Assembly (NCBI GenBank): GCA_903872005.1
Contig: CAIQJD010000039.1
Span: forward strand, 1 to 5,997
Origin: an uncultured bacterium
GTDB lineage: Bacteria > Chloroflexota > Anaerolineae > JACIWP01
Length of the DNA: 5,997 nt
Direction of reading: 5' to 3'
How positions within the stretch are numbered: position 1 is the stretch's first letter; every line of letters starts with the position of its first letter. Made by a program: the position numbers and the translations under genes. The notes below the pieces were generated by a model. That model was given only the letters and a program-made list of their open reading frames with translations. It had not been told where the DNA came from and ran no database searches. Below are positions 1 to 5,997 of this stretch, piece after piece.

Positions 1-2
1 AA

Positions 3-1337
3 GCCGTTGGCTTGCTGGCCCAGGAAGGGCCGCGCCTGGTGCGCGAGATCCTCATCGGCCGCATGGGTGTCTCTTTCTCGGAAACGGCGCAGAACGGCCT
101 GGAATACATCCGCGAAGCGGCCCATTCCACCGAGCGCATCCTGCATGTGGCCGACGCCACCGGCCGCGCCATCGAAGATCGCGCCATCGAGACGATCAAG
201 ACGCTGCCCAACGTCACGCTGCTGACGGGCCGCACGGCGGTGGACCTGATTACGCCGGCGCACCATTCGCGTAATCCCCAGGCGGTTTACGCCCCCATCA
301 ACTGCGTCGGCGCGTATGTCTTCAACCAGGAGAGCGGCCATGTCGAGAAGCTCCTGGCGCGCAAGACGATCCTGGCGACCGGCGGCCTGGGGCGCATCTT
401 CCTGCACACCACCAACCCGGCCGGCGCGCGCGGCGACGGTTTGGCGATGGCCTATCGCGCCGGCGCGCGCATCCTCAACGCCCAGTACGTGCAGTTCCAT
501 CCCACCGCGTTCTATAAACGCGACGCGCCCCTGTTCCTGATTTCCGAAGCGGTGCGCGGCGCCGGCGCCAAGCTGCTGAACGACGCCGGCGAGCCGTTCA
601 TGGCGCGCTACGCGCCCGAATGGAAGGACCTCGCGCCGCGCGATGTGGTGGCCCGCAGCATCCACAAAGAGATGCTGGCAACGCGCGCCGAGTGTGTCTA
701 CCTGGACCTGCGCTCTGCCCTGCCGGCCGAACGCATCCTGGAGCATTTCCCCACCATCTACAAGAACTGCCTGTCCAACGGCATAGACATCACCCGGGAC
801 TTGATCCCGGTGGTGCCGGCCGCGCACTACTTCTGCGGCGGCGTGTGGGTGGATCATGACGGGCGCAGCAGCATCCGCGACCTGTACGCCATCGGCGAAG
901 TGGCCTGCACCGGCGTGCACGGGGCCAACCGTCTGGGCAGCACGTCGCTGCTGGAGGGGGTCACGTGGGGCTATCGCGCTGGCATCCGCGCCGCCGACGC
1001 GCTGACCGGCGACGCGCCGGCCGGCCGGGATGACATCCCACCCTGGCGCGAGGACGGCCTGGTGCATACGGCCGATCCGGCGCTGATTCAGCAGGATGTC
1101 ATCACCATCCAGCATATCATGTGGAACTATGTGGGGCTGGTGCGGAACACCCGCCGGCTCGAACGCGCCATTGACGACCTGCGCCACTTGCAGCGCGAGA
1201 TTGATCGCTTCTACCGCACCACCTGGCTGACCGATGACCTGATCGGCTTACGCAACGCCGTGCAAACCGCGCTGATTGTGGCGCGCGCCGCCTGGGAAGC
1301 GCGCGATAGCCACGGTTGCCACTATCGCGAAGACTGA
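3..1337 (+). CDS. nadB: L-aspartate oxidase, 5'-truncated by window edge
   Basis: L-aspartate oxidase is an FAD enzyme of the cytoplasm that oxidises L-aspartate to iminoaspartate, the first step of de novo NAD synthesis; quinolinate synthase NadA uses the product. The frame is open to the left edge, so the visible 444 codons lack roughly the first 90 residues of a family usually about 530 long, including the GxGxxG dinucleotide-binding motif. Counting from the leucine at position 12 as residue 1, visible family motifs are RILHVADATGR (42-52), ATGGLGRIF (122-130), QFHPTAFY (161-168), LAPRDVVARSI (207-217), PAAHYFCGG (269-277) and GANRLGSTSLLEG (304-316). H163, R210, H272 and R307 match the substrate-binding histidines and arginines known from Escherichia coli NadB. 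The C-terminal helical domain follows (about 360-430). These motifs favour NadB over succinate dehydrogenase flavoprotein, the closest alternative. The gene ends 24 bp before a large hairpin. Confidence 0.95.
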   Translation, partial: AVGLLAQEGPRLVREILIGRMGVSFSETAQNGLEYIREAAHSTERILHVADATGRAIEDRAIETIKTLPNVTLLTGRTAVDLITPAHHSRNPQAVYAPINCVGAYVFNQESGHVEKLLARKTILATGGLGRIFLHTTNPAGARGDGLAMAYRAGARILNAQYVQFHPTAFYKRDAPLFLISEAVRGAGAKLLNDAGEPFMARYAPEWKDLAPRDVVARSIHKEMLATRAECVYLDLRSALPAERILEHFPTIYKNCLSNGIDITRDLIPVVPAAHYFCGGVWVDHDGRSSIRDLYAIGEVACTGVHGANRLGSTSLLEGVTWGYRAGIRAADALTGDAPAGRDDIPPWREDGLVHTADPALIQQDVITIQHIMWNYVGLVRNTRRLERAIDDLRHLQREIDRFYRTTWLTDDLIGLRNAVQTALIVARAAWEARDSHGCHYRED

Positions 1338-1360
1338 TGGCTCTGGTTTCCGACTTGTAG

Positions 1361-1410
1361 CATCACCCCTTGGGGGCGTCTGGGGTTTCGGACGGCCACA
1401 AGGGGTGATG
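1361..1410 (+). terminator. Large two-part hairpin after nadB, probable transcription end
   Basis: A perfect 12-bp inverted repeat, CATCACCCCTTG (1361-1372) and CAAGGGGTGATG (1399-1410), encloses a second stem, CGTCTG (1377-1382) with CGGACG (1389-1394), which has one wobble pair and a six-base loop. It begins 24 bp after the nadB stop and lies 47 bp before the glyA -35 box, where a transcript end would be expected. No T-tract follows on either strand, so it is not a classical intrinsic terminator. It may work with Rho, protect the mRNA 3' end, or be a dispersed palindromic repeat. The structure is certain; the role is inferred. Confidence 0.5.
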
Positions 1411-1457
1411 TTACGGTGATTGCCCAAGACTTGAATCACTCCTGAGTTCGGGGCGCT

Positions 1458-1486
1458 TTGACATCCCTCCCGCGCCCGTCTATAAT
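1458..1486 (+). promoter_or_regulatory. Consensus sigma-70-type promoter for glyA
   Basis: TTGACA at 1458-1463 and TATAAT at 1481-1486 are both perfect matches to the vegetative sigma factor consensus, separated by the ideal 17 bp. Transcription would start near 1493, giving a leader of about 56 nt before the glyA ATG. The A/T-rich -10 box stands out in a very GC-rich spacer. The promoter is placed to drive glyA and probably the small broken gene and glpK downstream. Confidence 0.85.
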
Positions 1487-1510
1487 GAGCCGGCATACGC
1501 CATCTGGGAA

Positions 1511-1527
1511 GCCGGCCGCCGGCCGGC
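1511..1527 (+). repeat. GC hairpin in the glyA leader
   Basis: GCCGGCC (1511-1517) and GGCCGGC (1521-1527) form a perfect 7-bp stem around a three-base loop, inside the predicted glyA leader and ending nine bases before the GGGAG ribosome-binding site. It could affect mRNA stability or translation. However, GCCGGC palindromes are common throughout this window, so it may only reflect base composition. Confidence 0.4.
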
Positions 1528-1536
1528 CCCGACATC

Positions 1537-1541
1537 GGGAG
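1537..1541 (+). promoter_or_regulatory. Ribosome-binding site deciding the glyA start
   Basis: GGGAG lies seven bases before the ATG at 1549. It fixes the start of an unusually long glyA N-terminus, because no other in-frame ATG occurs before the conserved core of the enzyme. Confidence 0.7.
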
Positions 1542-1548
1542 TAGGATC

Positions 1549-2853
<1,305 letters not shown>

Positions 2854-2875
2854 CGCGCTATGGGTGGAGGCGAAT

Positions 2876-3081
2876 ATGGCGTTAGGGATGCTTCAGCAAA
2901 TCAAGCAGCAGGTGAGCGCCCTCACCGTAGAAGATCAACTGCAACTGATAGCCTATCTGGCGGAATCAGTGCGGCGCTCTGGCCGGCCGCGCCCGATCTG
3001 CTGGACGGCGAAGACGCTCAGGCGTGGGTTTCGCGTGGCCGGACGGAAGATGATGAGTACCGGAAGGCGATATTTCGGTGA
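2876..3081 (+). pseudogene. Frameshifted small antitoxin-like gene
   Basis: Translation from ATG 2876, which has GGAGG at 2866-2870 five bases upstream, gives a 35-residue start with an amphipathic helix pair (SALTVEDQLQLIAYLAESV). After about position 2985 this frame becomes a basic low-meaning tail running to a stop at 3092-3094. From 2992 the frame one base back reads PDLLDGEDAQAWVSRGR and then an acidic-basic helix, stopping at 3079-3081. The two halves look like one small protein of the type found in cyanobacteria and Chloroflexota: an N-terminal helical segment, then a GEDAQ-WVSR-R-E-DE-R tail, often annotated as hypothetical or antitoxin-like. This family match is from memory. The intact form would probably have about 80 residues with an RRKW-type linker; here the joined halves give only about 68, so a deletion of 3n+1 bases around 2972-2992 is the simplest explanation. 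A sequencing or assembly error is possible. No toxin gene follows; glpK comes next. Confidence 0.6.
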
Positions 3082-3103
3082 TATGTTCTACTGAACGAGA
3101 GGG

Positions 3104-3112
3104 AGGAGGTGA
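3104..3112 (+). promoter_or_regulatory. Very strong ribosome-binding site of glpK
   Basis: AGGAGGTGA matches nine consecutive bases of the complement of the 16S rRNA 3' end and lies seven bases before the ATG at 3120 (ten from the GGAGG core). It decides the start in favour of 3120 over the in-frame GTG at 3078, whose reading would run through this site. Confidence 0.85.
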
Positions 3113-3119
3113 CCGACTG

Positions 3120-4634
3120 ATGGCGCATCAAATCTCTTCTTACGCCGCGGCGATTGACCAGGGCACCACCGGCACGCGCTGTATGCTCTTCGACCGCGCC
3201 GGCCGCGTCGTGGCCTCCGCCTACCGGGAGCATCGCCAATACTACCCGCAACCGGGCTGGGTCGAGCACGATCCGCTGGAAATCTGGGAGGCGACCGGCG
3301 CGGTCTGCCGCGGGGCGCTGACGGCGGCCGGCGCGACGTCGGCCCAGATCGCCGGCCTGGGCATCACCAACCAGCGCGAGACGACCGTCATCTGGGATCG
3401 GCGCACCGGCCGGCCGCTCTACCCGGCCATCGTCTGGCAATGCACCCGCACCACGGCGCTGTGCCAGGCGCTCATGGACGCCGGCCATGCCCCAACCTTC
3501 CGCCGCAAGACCGGCCTCCCCATCGCGACCTACTTCTCTGGCCCCAAGATCCGCTGGATCCTGGACAACGTCCCCGGCGCGCGACAGATGGCCGAAGCCG
3601 GCGACGCCCTCTTCGGTACCATGGATACCTGGCTCATCTGGAACCTGACCGGCGCGCACGTCACTGATCCCAGCAACGCCTCGCGCACGATGTTGATGAA
3701 CCTGGATACCCTCGATTGGGATGACGAGCTGCTCGATATTCTCGGCGTCCCGCGCGCCATGCTGCCGGCCATTCGGCCGTCCAGCGCGCCGGCTGGCTAT
3801 GGGACGACCGACCGCGCCGGCCCCTTGGGCGGGGCGGTATGGGTCTGCGGCGACCTGGGCGATCAGCAGGCGGCGCTCTTCGGGCAGGCGTGCTACATGG
3901 CCGGCGAGGCCAAGAACACCTATGGCACCGGCAGCTTCCTGCTCCTCAACACCGGGCCGAAGCCGGTGCGCTCGCAGCATGGCCTGTTGACCACCGTCGC
4001 CTATAGCCTGGGCGCCGGCCAGACCGCCTACGCCCTGGAAGGCTCCATCGCCATCACCGGCGCGGCCGTGCAATGGCTGCGCGACAACCTGGGGCTGATC
4101 CAGAACGCCGCCGAAACCGAGACTCTGGCCGCCTCGGTGGCCGACGCCGGCGGGGTCTACTTCGTGCCGGCCTTCTCCGGCCTCTTCGCGCCCCATTGGG
4201 ATATGTACGCACGCGGCGCGATCCTGGGCCTGACCCGCTACGTCACGAAGGCGCATATCGTCCGCGCCACTCTGGAAGCCATTTGCTACCAGAGCCGCGA
4301 GGTAGTCGAGGCGATGGTCGCCGACGCCGGCGTGCCCCTGCAAGGGCTGAAAGTGGACGGCGGCGCGACGCGCAACAACTTCCTGTTACAATTGCAGGCC
4401 GACATTCTCGGCGCCGGCGTGGTGCGACCGGTCGTCGAAGAGACCACGGCCCTGGGCGCGGCCTATGCCGCCGGCCTGGCCGTTGGCCTGTGGGGCAGCC
4501 TCGATATGCTGCGCGCCAACTGGCGCGCCGACCGTGAGTTCAAGCCGCAATGGGAGCCGGCGCGGCGCGAAGCCGGCTATCGCGGCTGGCGGCGCGCCGT
4601 CGAGCGCGTCAAAGGCTGGGTCGAGCGAGAGTAG
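3120..4634 (+). CDS. glpK: Glycerol kinase
   Basis: Glycerol kinase is the cytoplasmic FGGY-family enzyme that phosphorylates glycerol with ATP to sn-glycerol 3-phosphate. The 504-residue length is normal. Visible motifs are the phosphate loop [10 protein letters not shown] (11-20), [12 protein letters not shown] (45-56), [13 protein letters not shown] (81-93), AIVWQC (103-108), [13 protein letters not shown] (137-149), [10 protein letters not shown] (165-174), [10 protein letters not shown] (183-192), [10 protein letters not shown] (247-256), NTYGTGSF (266-273), [12 protein letters not shown] (350-361) and VDGGATRNN (412-420). R86, E87, W106, Y138, D248 and F273 match the known glycerol-binding set, with D248 as catalytic base, so it should be active on glycerol and not a sugar kinase. 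The position of the E. coli fructose-1,6-bisphosphate arginine (R236) is A239 here, and no phosphorylatable histidine of the Gram-positive type is seen in that loop. No glpF or glpD is visible nearby. It starts 38 bp after the broken small gene. Confidence 0.97.
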   Translation: MAHQISSYAAAIDQGTTGTRCMLFDRAGRVVASAYREHRQYYPQPGWVEHDPLEIWEATGAVCRGALTAAGATSAQIAGLGITNQRETTVIWDRRTGRPLYPAIVWQCTRTTALCQALMDAGHAPTFRRKTGLPIATYFSGPKIRWILDNVPGARQMAEAGDALFGTMDTWLIWNLTGAHVTDPSNASRTMLMNLDTLDWDDELLDILGVPRAMLPAIRPSSAPAGYGTTDRAGPLGGAVWVCGDLGDQQAALFGQACYMAGEAKNTYGTGSFLLLNTGPKPVRSQHGLLTTVAYSLGAGQTAYALEGSIAITGAAVQWLRDNLGLIQNAAETETLAASVADAGGVYFVPAFSGLFAPHWDMYARGAILGLTRYVTKAHIVRATLEAICYQSREVVEAMVADAGVPLQGLKVDGGATRNNFLLQLQADILGAGVVRPVVEETTALGAAYAAGLAVGLWGSLDMLRANWRADREFKPQWEPARREAGYRGWRRAVERVKGWVERE

Positions 4635-4658
4635 CCATAGACCCTTGGGGTTCTTCGA

Positions 4659-5996
4659 TTAAGCTCTGCGCTGCGCGGCGTAGCGCGCCAGGTCCGCTTG
4701 CACCGCGGCCGGCACGGCCGGCTGGTGCGTGGCGATGATGCGCTCGGCGCGCTCGTGCGCCCGCTGATACCAGCCGACTTCTTCGCCCGGCTTGCTCGGC
4801 CGGTCGAAGGAGCCGCCGTGATAGTACTCGCCGGAGCGCAGCAGCTTCAGGGTCAGGTCGTCGGCTGTGAAATCGCCGCCCGGCCCGACGCGCCGCACTG
4901 CCTCAAAGGCGACGCTCTCTTCGTCCACCCGCACGCCGGCCGCCAGCCGATCCAGCGTCTCGATCCAATCGTGATCCATGACGATCAGCTCCGGCGAGAC
5001 AGCATTGCCGGCCCCCAACGATCCCAACCCCATGAGCAAATCCACCGGCATGAGCGCGGCCAACGCCTGCAAGGCCCGCTCCGCGCCATTCTGCACGTCC
5101 AGGGTGATGACGTCGGTGGAAAAAGAGCCGTTGTAGGTCGGCCAGCCGTAGCGCCGATGCACTTCCGCGATGGCCGAGGAGACCAGGACGCGCTCGGCCG
5201 AGCCGGGAGAGACGCCGCCGGTCGCCAGGTTGACCGGCCAGGAGCCGGCGCACGAGACCGTCTGAATGCCCGGCCGCAAGGTCTGAATCAGGGTAATCAT
5301 GAAGAAGGTTTCGGCGAGCTGCAGCGCCGCCGTGCCGGCCAGGGTGAAAGGGCCGGAGACGCCCACCAGCGGCATGGAGAGCGCCCAGAAGGTCGCGCCC
5401 CGCTCGCAAGCCAGGCGCGTCGAGGCGCAGCATTCGTGATCCAGACGCAGCGGACTGAGGGGCGAGATGGTCACGCTTAAGACCGGCTTTTCGGCCAGGG
5501 ACTTTCCGCCGGCCGCGATTTCGGCCATGTCGAGCCAGATGCGCGCATCGGCCGGCGTCATCGGGGCGCAGACGGCGTGCTTGGTCATATTACTGAAGAA
5601 GCTGGCGATGGATGCCGGCCGGGCCTGCCGGCGCGGCAGGTCGCTGTACACATTGTCCATCAGATAGATGTAGCTGACGCGCGGCAGATAGTCGCCCAGG
5701 CGGGCGTGGCGTTCCACATCGGAGAGGCGCGGCGGACGGTTCCCCTCGTGGAAGTCGGTGACGATGGGATCAGCGATCAGGGAACCCCAGAATGGCCGGC
5801 CGGCGCCGGTGAGCAGCTCGCGGCCGGTCGAGGAGGTCAGCCGGATCTGCTTGGGCGTTTGGGCCATCGCCTCGCGTATCTGCGCTTCGGAGAGGCGGAC
5901 GCGACCACTGGCCTCATCGCAGCGCGCGCCGGCCTTTTGCAGCGCGGCCAGGGTGGCCGGCTCTTCGACCTGCATCCCGATCTCGTCCATGATGCG
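4659..5996 (-). CDS. MttB-superfamily corrinoid methyltransferase, non-pyrrolysine, 5'-truncated by window edge
   Basis: Members of this family move a methyl group from trimethylamine, glycine betaine or related quaternary amines to the cobalt of a partner corrinoid protein. The frame is open past the right edge; 445 codons are visible of a usual 470-500, and the first residues, RIMDEIGMQVEE, fit the start of the family's conserved N-terminus, so only a short piece is missing. Counting from the methionine at 5990, visible segments are TISPLSPLRLD (174-184), MPLVGVSGPFTLAGTAALQ (206-224), TLRPGIQTV (237-245), YNGSFSTD (286-293), DVQNGAE (298-304), VSPELIVMDHDW (331-342) and VGPGGDF with FDR (368-397). 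In methanogen MttB a UAG-coded pyrrolysine follows the AGG-type motif. Here that place is F290 or S291 and there is no in-frame TAG, so it belongs to the non-pyrrolysine group, one of whose members (MtgB) demethylates glycine betaine. The substrate cannot be read from sequence. No corrinoid protein gene is visible; it could lie to the right. Its stop is 24 bp from that of glpK, convergent. Confidence 0.88.
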   Translation of the reverse strand, partial: RIMDEIGMQVEEPATLAALQKAGARCDEASGRVRLSEAQIREAMAQTPKQIRLTSSTGRELLTGAGRPFWGSLIADPIVTDFHEGNRPPRLSDVERHARLGDYLPRVSYIYLMDNVYSDLPRRQARPASIASFFSNMTKHAVCAPMTPADARIWLDMAEIAAGGKSLAEKPVLSVTISPLSPLRLDHECCASTRLACERGATFWALSMPLVGVSGPFTLAGTAALQLAETFFMITLIQTLRPGIQTVSCAGSWPVNLATGGVSPGSAERVLVSSAIAEVHRRYGWPTYNGSFSTDVITLDVQNGAERALQALAALMPVDLLMGLGSLGAGNAVSPELIVMDHDWIETLDRLAAGVRVDEESVAFEAVRRVGPGGDFTADDLTLKLLRSGEYYHGGSFDRPSKPGEEVGWYQRAHERAERIIATHQPAVPAAVQADLARYAAQRRA

Positions 5997-5997
5997 G

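Noticed and set aside
12..14. TTG at 12 as the nadB start
   Set aside because: The frame is open to the edge, and the enzyme needs the FAD-binding N-terminus, which is missing here; the gene is cut by the window.
1493..1548. Riboswitch (for example glycine or THF) in the glyA leader
   Set aside because: The predicted leader is only about 56 nt and holds one small GC hairpin, too little for either aptamer.
2972..2992. Programmed frameshift joining the two halves of the small gene
   Set aside because: No X-XXY-YYZ slippery site or downstream pseudoknot is apparent, and the joined product looks short in the linker; an indel is simpler.
3078..3119. Earlier GTG start for glpK at 3078, adding 14 residues
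   Set aside because: The added residues would be encoded by the ribosome-binding site itself; family N-termini begin close to the phosphate loop, as from 3120.
3018..4343. 441-residue open frame on the minus strand opposite glpK
   Set aside because: It lies antisense to a glycerol kinase with every family motif, shows no recognisable domain and has a composition typical of the reverse of a GC-rich gene.
4640..4653. Terminator between the convergent glpK and methyltransferase genes
   Set aside because: The stem GACCC/GGGGTT is only four to five pairs with a three-base loop and no T-run on either side, too weak to call.
4698..5480. 260-residue open frame on the plus strand opposite the methyltransferase gene
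   Set aside because: The minus-strand MttB-family protein explains this DNA fully; the plus-strand product is repetitive, rich in Arg, Gly and Ala, and matches nothing I recognise.

Overview
The window is GC-rich bacterial chromosome with four protein-coding genes, one broken small gene and one compact, well-resolved intergenic control region. Codon use is strongly biased to G/C at third positions, and GCCGGC-type palindromes are scattered through genes and spacers. The protein variants (NadB with GANRLGSTSLLE, GlpK with SGLFAPHWD, a non-pyrrolysine MttB-family protein and a remnant of a small GEDAQ-WVSR protein) together suggest a member of the Chloroflexota, perhaps an Anaerolineae or Caldilineae relative. 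That is an inference from resemblance, held with low to moderate confidence.

Layout. Positions 3-1337 (+) hold the C-terminal five-sixths or so of L-aspartate oxidase (nadB); its FAD-binding N-terminus lies off the left edge. The 211-bp spacer 1338-1548 holds a large two-part hairpin just after the nadB stop, then a textbook TTGACA-17-TATAAT promoter, a GC hairpin in the leader and a Shine-Dalgarno sequence for glyA. glyA (1549-2853, +) encodes serine hydroxymethyltransferase. At 2876-3081 lies a small gene broken by a frameshift, with an antitoxin-like helical N-terminus. It is followed by glpK (3120-4634, +), glycerol kinase, which has a nine-base match to the anti-Shine-Dalgarno. Convergent to these, 4659-5996 (-) encodes an MttB-superfamily methyltransferase whose N-terminus runs off the right edge.

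How the genes work together. nadB starts NAD synthesis from aspartate and looks transcriptionally separate from what follows. glyA, the broken small gene and glpK lie on one strand with gaps of 22 and 38 bp and no obvious internal terminator, so they may be read from the glyA promoter. GlyA feeds one-carbon units into tetrahydrofolate. The MttB-family protein would be expected to move methyl groups from a quaternary or tertiary amine to a corrinoid protein, which can also end in folate one-carbon metabolism. This link is thematic only, because the two genes are convergent. GlpK sends glycerol to glycerol 3-phosphate.

I found no clearly new multi-gene system. The points most worth a second look are the frameshifted small gene, the MttB homologue without pyrrolysine, the loss of both known regulatory sites in GlpK, and the nadB-glyA control region.
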